Shown: piece by piece, positions 16,974 through 25,600 of the stretch
Layout: each line of letters begins with the position of its first letter
How positions within the stretch are numbered: position 1 is the stretch's first letter
From: Bacteroidales bacterium
GTDB taxonomy: Bacteria > Bacteroidota > Bacteroidia > Bacteroidales > UBA932
NCBI GenBank assembly: GCA_017634595.1
Contig: JAGBNC010000021.1
Location: 124,001-188,000, forward strand
Direction: 5' to 3'
DNA: 64,000 nucleotides
Position numbers and translations under genes: made by a program
The notes under the pieces: model-generated
Told to the model about the DNA's origin: nothing
The model's input: the letters and a program-made list of their open reading frames with translations, nothing else
Databases searched by the model: none

Positions 16974-19736
16974 ATGTCTGAAGAGATAATTAAAATACGC
17001 GGCGCGAGGGCGCACAACCTTAAAGGGGTGGACGTGGACATCCCCCGTGGCAAGTACGTAGTGATCACCGGCTTGAGCGGCAGCGGCAAGAGTTCCCTGG
17101 CATTCGACACCATATACGCAGAGGGCCAGCGGCGCTACATGAACACGCTGTCGCCCTACGCCAAGCACTTCATGGGGGTGCTTGAGAAGCCCGATGTGGA
17201 GAGCGTGGACGGTCTGAGCCCCATTATTGCCATTGAGCAGAAGACCACTTCGGCCAATCCCCGCTCCACCGTAGGCACAATAACTGAAATATACGACTTC
17301 CTAAGGCTCCTTTACGCCAAAGCTTCCACGGCTTACTCGCCCGTGAGCGGCAAGGAGATGGTGCGCTATACCGACTCGCAGATCGTGGACCTGATAATGT
17401 CGGAATACGAGGGGCGCAAATGCATACTGCTGGCACCTCTGGTGCGCGGACGCAAGGGCCACTACCGCGAGCTGTTCGATCAGATGCGGCGGCGCGGATA
17501 CTCCCAGATACGCATCGACGGGCAGATCTGCGAGCTCAACGAAATCGATGCTCTGGACCGGTACAAGGCACATTTCATCGAACTTGTAGTAGATAAGCTC
17601 AAGCCGGGAGAGGGAGACTTGTCCAGAGTGCGCAGCTCCGTAGCCAGCGCCATCGGTATAGGCAAAGGCTCCGTAGCAGTGCTGTCGGCCGACACCGGCG
17701 AGCTGCGCCACTTCTCCAAGCACTTGGTGGACCCGGAGTCAGGAGTTTCTCTGCAGGAACCAGCGCCTCACAGTTTCTCTTTCAACTCTCCCGAGGGTTG
17801 CTGCCCGTACTGCAAAGGGCTCGGAACCGTTGCCGACATAAGCATGGAGGCGCTCATTCCCGATCCTCACATGTCTATTGCCGCCGGCGGTATTGTGCCT
17901 CTGGGCAAGGAAAGGGCCAACCGCAAGTTCGAAGTGGTACGGGCGATGGCGCGTAAGCACAACTTCTCGTTGTACGAGCCCATAGAGGACGTGCCCCAGG
18001 AATATATCTCACTGATCATCAACGGTTCAGAGGACCTGTACCGCGTAGGCGAGGGTAACCTTGCGCAGATGACTATTTGGGAAGGCGTAGTGGGTGACGT
18101 TGAGGACAGGGTGGAATGTCCGGTATGCCATGGCACCCGGCTGAAAGAAGAGACCAAGTGCTTCCGCATTGACGGGCATACTCTCTCCGAAGTATCGTCG
18201 ATGGAGATTTCAGAGCTGCTCGCCTGGGTACGGTCGCTTGACGGCAAACTCAGCGGACGCGGCAAGGCAGTAGCACGCGACGTGCTCCGCGAGCTGGGAG
18301 ACAGGCTCGAGTTCCTGGTGGACGTGGGGCTTGAATACCTCTCGCTCGACAGGGCCACCGCATCGCTTTCCGGAGGCGAGAGCCAGCGCATCAGGCTGGC
18401 CACGCAGATAGGATCTAAGCTGGTAGGTGTCATATATATCCTCGATGAGCCGTCCATCGGTCTGCATCAGAGGGACAACCGCAAACTCATTGCATCGCTG
18501 AAAAAACTGCGCGACGAGGACAATACGGTGATAGTGGTGGAGCATGATGAAGAGACAATGCGCAACGCCGACTGGCTGATAGATGTTGGCCCTGGAGCAG
18601 GCACTCTGGGCGGCAGAATCTGCTACTCCGGCCCCGCCGCTCCAGATTCCGCTCCACAAGGAGACAATTCGTCCATAACGCTGGAGTACCTGGCGGGAAG
18701 GAAGAAGATAGAAGTACCCGGTGTGCGCCGCCCCGGCAGCGGCAAGTTCCTTACAGTCAAGGGGGCCAGCGGCAACAATCTTAAGGGCATAGATGTCAGT
18801 TTCCCCCTGGGATGCCTGGTGGGAGTGAGCGGAGTGTCCGGCAGCGGCAAGAGCTCGCTGGTCAACGAAACGCTGATGCCCATCCTGAAGGCCAAGTTCT
18901 ATCATTCCAAGCAAAAGCCCTTGCCCTACGGCAGTCTGGAGGGCATCGAGAACATTGACAAGGTCATTGAAATTGACCAGAGTCCCATCGGACGCTCGCC
19001 ACGTTCCAATCCGGCTACCTTTACCGGAGTATTTGACGACATAAGGCGTCTGTTTGAGGATACGCCGGACGCGAAAGTACGCGGATTCAAGGCCGGGCGT
19101 TTCTCGTTCAATGTGGCCGGAGGCCGCTGCGAGGAGTGCAAGGGAGCAGGTATCAAGGTGGTGGAGATGAACTTCCTGCCGTCGGTGAACGTGGTGTGCG
19201 AGGCATGCCGCGGACACCGCTACAAAGAAGATACTTTGGCTGTACACTATAAGGGAAAGAATATCAACGACGTTCTGGAAATGCCCATCTCCGAGGCCTA
19301 CGAGTTCTTCAAGGCTCACCCGAAGATTGCGCCCAAGCTCAAGGCCCTGGTAGATGTCGGACTTGGCTACGTGCATCTGGGGCAGTCGTCAGTGACTCTG
19401 TCAGGCGGGGAAAGCCAGCGTATGAAGCTTGCGGCGGAGTTGTTCCGCAAGGCTACCGGAAATACGCTCTATATGCTTGACGAGCCTACTACCGGTCTGC
19501 ATTTCGAAGACATCAAAACTCTGCTCGATGTACTCCAGAAGCTTGTAGATCAGGGGAATACCGTCATCATCATTGAGCACAATCCCGACATTCTCAAGAG
19601 CGTGGATTATCTTATCGACATGGGGCCCGAAGGCGGAAGGCGCGGAGGGCGTGTGGTGTCGTGCGGGACTCCGGAGCAAGTTGCCTCCGACCCGGCCAGC
19701 GTTACCGGTCCTTATCTGAAAGAGGTTCTCCGCTAG
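16974..19736 (+). CDS. uvrA: Excinuclease ABC subunit A
   Basis: 920 residues, full length. UvrA is the damage-recognising ATPase of nucleotide excision repair. Seen: first Walker A GLSGSGKSSLAFDTIYAEGQRRY near 33, zinc pairs CPYCKGLG and CPVCHGTRLKEETKC, ABC signature LSGGESQRIRLATQIGS with ILDEPSIGLHQRD, second Walker A GVSGSGKSSLVNETL, zinc motif CEECKGAG...CEACRGHRY, and the second signature LSGGESQRMKLA. Its TAG stop forms the centre of a 14-bp palindrome shared with the convergent gene. Confidence 0.98.
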   Translation: MSEEIIKIRGARAHNLKGVDVDIPRGKYVVITGLSGSGKSSLAFDTIYAEGQRRYMNTLSPYAKHFMGVLEKPDVESVDGLSPIIAIEQKTTSANPRSTVGTITEIYDFLRLLYAKASTAYSPVSGKEMVRYTDSQIVDLIMSEYEGRKCILLAPLVRGRKGHYRELFDQMRRRGYSQIRIDGQICELNEIDALDRYKAHFIELVVDKLKPGEGDLSRVRSSVASAIGIGKGSVAVLSADTGELRHFSKHLVDPESGVSLQEPAPHSFSFNSPEGCCPYCKGLGTVADISMEALIPDPHMSIAAGGIVPLGKERANRKFEVVRAMARKHNFSLYEPIEDVPQEYISLIINGSEDLYRVGEGNLAQMTIWEGVVGDVEDRVECPVCHGTRLKEETKCFRIDGHTLSEVSSMEISELLAWVRSLDGKLSGRGKAVARDVLRELGDRLEFLVDVGLEYLSLDRATASLSGGESQRIRLATQIGSKLVGVIYILDEPSIGLHQRDNRKLIASLKKLRDEDNTVIVVEHDEETMRNADWLIDVGPGAGTLGGRICYSGPAAPDSAPQGDNSSITLEYLAGRKKIEVPGVRRPGSGKFLTVKGASGNNLKGIDVSFPLGCLVGVSGVSGSGKSSLVNETLMPILKAKFYHSKQKPLPYGSLEGIENIDKVIEIDQSPIGRSPRSNPATFTGVFDDIRRLFEDTPDAKVRGFKAGRFSFNVAGGRCEECKGAGIKVVEMNFLPSVNVVCEACRGHRYKEDTLAVHYKGKNINDVLEMPISEAYEFFKAHPKIAPKLKALVDVGLGYVHLGQSSVTLSGGESQRMKLAAELFRKATGNTLYMLDEPTTGLHFEDIKTLLDVLQKLVDQGNTVIIIEHNPDILKSVDYLIDMGPEGGRRGGRVVSCGTPEQVASDPASVTGPYLKEVLR

Positions 19737-19741
19737 CGGAG
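19728..19741. other. 14-bp palindrome carrying two opposed stop codons
   Basis: CTCCGCTAGCGGAG is a perfect palindrome. Its central CTAG supplies the TAG stop of uvrA (19734-19736) and the TAG stop of the convergent hydrolase (19735-19733). Both proteins therefore end in Leu-Arg. It could form a small terminator-like hairpin. Confidence 0.8.
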
Positions 19742-20491
19742 TCTGTCCACGAAAGATTCAAAAAGCGGTATCCAGCGCTCGTCGCCGGCGGCAAGCATCT
19801 TTTCGGGATGGAACTGCACAGCCCAGATCTGAGGAGTCTCCCAGGCTTCAACGGTGCCGTCTGCAGCACGTCCGGTGATGGTGATACCAGGAGCCGGGTC
19901 TTTCACGGCCTGATGATGCATCGAATTGACATTCAATGAGTCAGGCCCGAAGATTCGGGACAGGATGCTTCCCGCGGCAAGGCCGATATTGTGCATTGCC
20001 CCGCCTCTGTGGCATACTCCAGACGGGCACTGAGTAGGGATGTCCTGGTAGAGCGACCCGCCAAGCACGACATTCAGCAGTTGGCTTCCCCTGCAGATGG
20101 CCAGCACAGGCTTGCCGGAAGCGAGCGCAGCACGGGCAAGAATGCTGTCGGAACGGTCACGTACAGAATCGACCTCCACCGTCTCGTTCCACACTTCTTC
20201 TCCATACCAGGCCGGATTGACATCCTCCCCGCCGGAGAACATGATGCCGTCCACCGCAGCAAGCGCCGCTTCCGCCTCGGCCACCGTGCACACCGTAGGT
20301 ATTACCACCGGTACGCCTCCCGCCATGCGTATCGCATCGGAATAAGTAGTCGGCAGAAGAGTGCCGCCGGATTTGCTCCGCGAGCAGCTGATTCCTACAA
20401 TCGGAAGACTCGGGGCAGTGCAGGCGCTAATAACGGCAGCCGCCAGAAGAGTGACGGCTGCTGATAAATAACATTGAAGTAATCGTCTCAT
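19733..20491 (-). CDS. Class-I glutamine amidotransferase-like hydrolase (peptidase C26), lipoprotein
   Basis: 252 residues; resembles gamma-glutamyl-gamma-aminobutyrate hydrolase (PuuD). Seen: lipoprotein signal with ISAC near 24, PIVGISCSRSKSGG, FSGGEDVNPAWYGEE, nucleophile block AICRGSQLLNVVLGGSLYQDIP, and the His-Glu block AVQFHPEK. Family knowledge points to hydrolysis of gamma-glutamyl amides, but the export signal is unusual for PuuD, so the substrate may be extracellular, such as a peptidoglycan or peptide fragment (inference). The SGNH hydrolase stop lies 3 nt upstream, so they are one operon. The stop overlaps uvrA by 4 nt. Confidence 0.88.
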   Translation of the reverse strand: MRRLLQCYLSAAVTLLAAAVISACTAPSLPIVGISCSRSKSGGTLLPTTYSDAIRMAGGVPVVIPTVCTVAEAEAALAAVDGIMFSGGEDVNPAWYGEEVWNETVEVDSVRDRSDSILARAALASGKPVLAICRGSQLLNVVLGGSLYQDIPTQCPSGVCHRGGAMHNIGLAAGSILSRIFGPDSLNVNSMHHQAVKDPAPGITITGRAADGTVEAWETPQIWAVQFHPEKMLAAGDERWIPLFESFVDRLR

Positions 20492-20494
20492 CTA

Positions 20495-21670
20495 CTACTT
20501 GATACCGTATTTGGCAAGTATGGTAAGAATAGGCTTCTCGATGGATTTGCTCCAAAGGTAGTAGCCATGGTCGTCGGGATGTACGCCGTCCACTGAGTAC
20601 TCGTGACTGCCCTTCTCACAGGCGTTGGTCTGGATGAAATAGACATCGGCATACTTAGGATCCTTAAGAAGCTGATCAAACATCGTCGAAGCCATGTCCT
20701 GCTTGGCCTGCTCCTTGGCATCGTAAGTCAGGGAGAAGTTGCGAGCCTCGCGGCGGATAGTCTGCTGGAAGATGAGCGGTTTGCCGGGATGTGCTGCAAT
20801 CAGGCGGTCGATAAACGGCTGCAGACGCTCCTTGATCATCTTGTAATCAGGATTGGAGAAGGAGTCGAACACATAGGCATCGGCCTCAACATCTTCCAGC
20901 ACAGCCGCGAAATAGGGCTGCATCTTGCAGTTACCGCTCATACCGAAAGCAAGCACCTGCATGCCGGTATGACGCATGAACTGCATGGGGTAGCTCATGC
21001 CCGGGCGGCTGGTGCTGATACCGTGGGTATATGAGGATCCGTGGAACACAATCTTATTGCGGAACTGTCCGTCGAGCCTCTGAATGTAAGAACCCACGGT
21101 AGTGCCGATCTTGCAGGAACGTATCTCGCAGTAGTTAGGAAGATAGAGGATGCACTCCTTCTCACCAGGAGCCATGTCCTTGATCAACACCAGGTTGTCG
21201 TTTCCTTTCTCGGGCTTGGTAGCACCGGACGCTGCCCACTGCCACTCACCTTTTTTGTTCTTGATATACAGATCGTAACCGCGGTATGCAATAGGCATGG
21301 TGGCTACTGAGCTGTAGAGCTGTCCCCACTCGGTCTTGACGCTGATAGAACTGGAATTAGTCTTGAATATCACAGCGAGTCCCGCAGAACACCTGGCCTG
21401 CTGATTCTCGCCCTTGGTCATCCCCTTGTATTTGACCGTATCAACACGGTGGTAAGGGTTAGGGGTATCATAGAACATTTTGCCTACGAGTCCGATATCG
21501 GAAGCCTCGGTAAAGCTGTAACTTGTGCCCTTGGGGGTCGTAGGATTGTCGAGAACCTGCTGAAGTTTGGCGAAATGCTTGTCGTCATACGACTTGGTAA
21601 CATTGTACAGTTTCTGGCTGCATGAGCAAGCCATCAAGAGTACTGTCGCTGCAAAAATAAATTTTTTCAT
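20495..21670 (-). CDS. SGNH/GDSL hydrolase with GxDLY domain, lipoprotein
   Basis: 391 residues. Start chosen at MKKFIFAATVLLMACSCSQ (ATG 21670), which gives a lipoprotein signal; the longer frame starts at TTG inside the -7 box. The GxDLY motif is RGYDLYIKNKKGEW, the nucleophile block VFHGSSYTHG, then QQTIRRE, and the Asp-His block DGVHPDDHGYYLW. It is clearly paralogous to the hydrolase at 4676-5761. The family is linked to deacylation of polysaccharides; the substrate is unknown here. Confidence 0.88.
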   Translation of the reverse strand: MKKFIFAATVLLMACSCSQKLYNVTKSYDDKHFAKLQQVLDNPTTPKGTSYSFTEASDIGLVGKMFYDTPNPYHRVDTVKYKGMTKGENQQARCSAGLAVIFKTNSSSISVKTEWGQLYSSVATMPIAYRGYDLYIKNKKGEWQWAASGATKPEKGNDNLVLIKDMAPGEKECILYLPNYCEIRSCKIGTTVGSYIQRLDGQFRNKIVFHGSSYTHGISTSRPGMSYPMQFMRHTGMQVLAFGMSGNCKMQPYFAAVLEDVEADAYVFDSFSNPDYKMIKERLQPFIDRLIAAHPGKPLIFQQTIRREARNFSLTYDAKEQAKQDMASTMFDQLLKDPKYADVYFIQTNACEKGSHEYSVDGVHPDDHGYYLWSKSIEKPILTILAKYGIK

Positions 21671-21703
21671 TGTGTTATGTTTTATTGGTTGTATGCGTAT
21701 TTG

Positions 21704-21711
21704 CAAATATA
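21704..21711 (-). promoter_or_regulatory. -7 box of the SGNH lipoprotein gene
   Basis: TATATTTG on the minus strand, 33 nt before the ATG at 21670 and just downstream of the EamA gene end. Confidence 0.55.
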
Positions 21712-21718
21712 GTAAAAA

Positions 21719-22681
21719 TCAGCTTCCGATGAGCAGGACTGCCACTCCGGCGGCCATGAGGAGCATGTTAAGGGCTTTGGCGCGGATGTTTCCTTCTTTG
21801 AAAATGATGGCTCCGAATACAAAAGTTATGAGGACTGAGGAGCGGCGGACAACGGAAATGACGCTCAGGAGGGCATCGGGCTGCTTAAGTGAATAGAAAT
21901 ACAGGGCATCGGCGCAAGTGATAAGCACGGCCACCAGCAGAAGCGTCCAGTCCCAGGTGATCCTTAGGCCTTCTTGCTGTCCGGCGGGGGTCTCTCCGCC
22001 AAGACCTCGCTTCGCTCGTCCCTCCCACGCCTGAAGGCGCGGGCCCCTCCCGTTCACGCGGCCACGGGCGGCCACGGTCTTGGCGGAGAACCCCCGCCGG
22101 ACAGCAAGAAGGGTCAGGAAGCCAAGCCCCAGGAGCAGAGTAATGTAAAGATTGGTCCAGCTCTGGACGAACATCGGTTCCATTCCCTGCATGATATGCT
22201 TGTCGTAAAGAGCACTTGCAACTCCGGTCACGACCGACAGTCCCATCCACACGAAACCCGCCTTACGCACCTCAACAGTGCCGTCGCTGCGACTTGTACG
22301 CCCCAGCATGAACAAAGCACCGAGCACAATTACAATCCCGAGCCACTGCCACACATTCAGCCTCTCCCCGAAAAGAATAAGGGAAAACAGCACCACAAAC
22401 ACGGGCCGAGAGCCCTTGATAGTACTTACAGTAGTAAGGGGCAGACGCTTCAGGCCCTCCATCCCCGACACCCAGGAGGCCGTCACAAGCACGGCCTTGA
22501 GGCCAAGCCTCAGATGGTCCTCAACAGGACCTATACGCAGAAACGGGGACACAAAAAGGGTAGAAAAAGCAGTCGCTACCAGAAGAACGGCGAACGTGCC
22601 GTTCTTCCGGAGCGCTTGCTTCTTGGCCACATCATACAGGCCAAGCAGGATGGCGGAACAAACCGCCAGTAAAAGCCACAT
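21719..22681 (-). CDS. EamA/DMT-superfamily transporter with an inserted element
   Basis: 320 residues with about ten hydrophobic helices in two EamA repeats (first repeat about 1-125, second about 140-318). GLKRLPLTTVSTIKGSRPVF and QPDALLSVISVVRRSSVLITFVFG are typical repeat ends. Family role: export or import of small metabolites across the inner membrane; substrate unknown. Odd: residues about 190-238, between helices 7 and 8, are Arg/Gly-rich and encoded exactly by the 144-bp palindromic element E2. The reading frame is kept. It starts 3 nt after the alpha-2-macroglobulin stop. Confidence 0.85.
   Translation of the reverse strand: MWLLLAVCSAILLGLYDVAKKQALRKNGTFAVLLVATAFSTLFVSPFLRIGPVEDHLRLGLKAVLVTASWVSGMEGLKRLPLTTVSTIKGSRPVFVVLFSLILFGERLNVWQWLGIVIVLGALFMLGRTSRSDGTVEVRKAGFVWMGLSVVTGVASALYDKHIMQGMEPMFVQSWTNLYITLLLGLGFLTLLAVRRGFSAKTVAARGRVNGRGPRLQAWEGRAKRGLGGETPAGQQEGLRITWDWTLLLVAVLITCADALYFYSLKQPDALLSVISVVRRSSVLITFVFGAIIFKEGNIRAKALNMLLMAAGVAVLLIGS
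21969..22112 (+). repeat. Palindromic element E2, in frame inside the EamA gene
   Basis: 144 bp, exactly 48 codons. The left arm 21969-22006 pairs with the right arm 22076-22112 over 37 bp with a single extra base in the left arm; the arm begins CCTTCTTGCTGTCCGGCG. The 69-nt interior holds smaller hairpins, including CGCC-tgaa-GGCG (22028-22039, extended by CCC/GGG) and GGCC/GGCC (22060-22073). On the minus strand the interior reads GGGAGGGG-CCC, as in element E4. The arm shares TGCTGTCCGG with E1. Confidence 0.88.
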
Positions 22682-22684
22682 TTG

Positions 22685-25600
22685 TTATTTAACTTCAACC
22701 CAGCGGCCAGGCACAAGGGCCGACACGGTGGCATCGTACATGGCCGCACAACTTACGGCCGGCAGGTAGAAGCGTCCCGGATAAGTAGCCACGAGCTTGG
22801 TCTCCACGGTAACACTCTTGCCTGCAGACAGATCAAAGAAACTGTAAACCCTGTCGTCGCGGATATCCTGATAGGTCACGCCTGCAGGATAGGACGCTGA
22901 TTCGGAATACAGACGATCATTCTGGATTTCCCATCCAGAAGGGAACTTATGACTGAGGGCAAGGTCCCTGGCTACGGTCGAGCCAGTATTGGTGACAGTC
23001 ACGACAGCAAAGATCATCCTGCCGCGTGAAAGGGTGTCAACCTTGACCGGATTGTGCTGGTCATCAACATAGCTCACAGTCATCTTGAGCTTGCTGCTCA
23101 CGGCCTTCTCGGTAGATGCCGGAGGTATGCCGGTCACAGAAGCTACTGCATAGAGATTGCCGCTGCCGCTGTTGTCGATCTTAATACTGAGACTCTTGTC
23201 GCCGTCGCCCACAGGGATACTGCGGCTCTCGATGCACTTGTCGCCGCTAACCTTAACAGTCTTTCCGCCAACGGTATATGCTGCCTGGATGCCGCCGGCG
23301 TTGGCACGGGCGTAATCGGAAATGGCATAGAGGCTCCAGGCGGTGGACTGGGTGCTCATGTACACCGACTTATCGTTCAGCCTGGAAGCTATGGTCTCGG
23401 CAAGCTTGAAAGCATCTTCCTTGCGGTCAATTGCAAGCATGGTCTTGAGGGCCACGGCGCGGTTGCGGTCGTTGCTGCCATAAGCTTCGTACACTCCGTC
23501 CTCGTACTTGAGCGGAGCTGCCAGCTCACGAGCGACATTCTTCTTGCCGTCGGCCGCATAAGCCGCAGCGAGCAGCCACTTGGCGCCGTCGGACATCTTC
23601 TTAACATTCTCGCGCAGCAGATTCATAGCACTGCGGGCGGGTTTGCCTGCGGTAGCAAGTGCATATACGCCATAGGCGCGGGAAGAATAGTTCTCCTTGG
23701 AGTCGGACACATTACGTCCGAGCCATGCTATGAGCTCTTTCTTGAGATCCACAGGCACGGCATAACCAGCATCCTCGGCCTCCTTGAGGAAGTGGAGGGC
23801 ATAGGCGCTGCCGAAGAGAGATGAGCTGCTGCCGCCCGGCCAGTAGCTCAGGGAGCCGTCGGACCTGCGGTAAATCTGGAGCCTGCGGATAGCGGCCTCC
23901 ACATTGAAGCGGCTGCGTGCGCGTGTACTCTCGTCGCAGGTCATGATCTTGTCAAGATAGAGCTGTGGGAAAGCAGCGGAGATGGTCTGCTCCACGCATC
24001 CGTAAGGATAGGTGATGAGGTAGCGCAGACGGGAATTGAGGTCGATAGCAGGTATGGTAGAAAGCTCAAGCTCTACGGAATTGGTACCGGGGGTGCCGAA
24101 GAGATCGGCCTTAAGCTCCTTGGAAGTGCCGCCGGAGAGCAGTACTGTCTGCCCGCGGGTGACCTCAGGATTGGGATTGAGAACATCAATCTCTATGACG
24201 CTGGTTGACTTGTCACCGGCCGATTCGGCGCTGGTAGTGACATGGGCGATGCCTGTACGGTCGCCGACCTTGATCTCGAAGTAGCTGAGCTCCTGACCAG
24301 CCTTGTTGCTGCGTACGGTCTGGGTTGCGGGTCCCACTACCTCGGCCAGGGCGTCGGTCTTGATGGAGAGCTTGACATCACCCACACCGTCCTTGAGAGT
24401 CATAAGAGTCACGGGGACCTTGATGGTCTCGCCAAGATTCATGGTCCTCGGGAGAGTGGTCTGCACCATCACAGGCTTGGTAACGGTGACATTGGTGCTG
24501 CTGCTTCCCTGGGCATGGCCGTCGGTAGCGATCACCATGGCACGGAGCGAGCCAATGTACTGGGGCACCTCGATGGAATGGTTACCGGTCTTGCCGCCCT
24601 TGAGCGTGAAAGGACCGAGGTAAGCCACAACGGGCTTGAAGCGCTGGGCGCTCTGGGGCCTGAGAGCAGCAGATGCGGCCTCGTCGTCACCACCGATTGC
24701 GAACAGCTGTTCGATCTTGCCGCCGTAGGCGCCGATCACATCGTCATACATATCCCATGTACGCACCCGAAGAGCCTGCTTGGCATAGAAAGCCTTCCAT
24801 GCGTCGGGGGTCTTGTAAGCGGTCAGGCCAAGCAGGCCTTCATCTACAAGGGCGACCACATAGCTCATGGCCTTGCCACTCTTCTCCTTGACCTTGAACT
24901 TGAGAGTGGTCTCGGGCTTGACGTCGGCGGGGATATCAATCACAGGCTCCAGATGAGAACCGGCATCCTCAACATTCAGATTATGTACGCCGTACATACG
25001 CACGGGAGCATCGTTGAGCGTGGACTGATGAGGCTGCACCAGAGTGACGAAAGCATACACATTGGGGAGCATCTCCGATGTCACCGGCACCTTGATCTCG
25101 GTGGAACCGGCCTTGCAGTCGACCCACTCGGTGCTTATGATGCGGCCGCCTTTCTCGAGCGACACAAGAGCCCTGCTGCCCTCGGCAGAAGGTATGACAA
25201 GCTTGGCGGTCTCGCCCACAGAGTACTTATCCTTATTTGAACTGATGCTCAGGCGAACTGCTGCATCGGAACCGTCTGACTTGCCGCTGAAGCTCTCATA
25301 AACCTCGCAGAGCATAGACGTCGCATGCCCGCCCTGCTCATCGCTCACGCGCACAAAGTACAATCCGTCGGGAGCGTTCTTCCAGTCGTAGCTGAAGCTG
25401 CCGACGCCACCCTGGGTGGTAATATGCTTGTCCAGGAACACTTCCTTGCTCTTGCCCGACATGTAGCTGGCAATCTGCGAAGAAGAATTCCACCACCAGC
25501 TCCAGTCCACATGGAATATCTCCACATGCAGGTCGGACGATGAGACAGGCTTGCCGTCGGGGCCGACGGTAGCAATGTCGAACTTATGAGCTACGCCGGA

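Noticed and set aside
18210..19376. Antisense 388-codon frame over uvrA
   Set aside because: UvrA motifs are on the other strand; the frame has no signal or domain and no start context.
21974..22672. Long plus-strand frame across the EamA gene and element E2
   Set aside because: It depends on the palindrome's symmetry and has no start context or domain.
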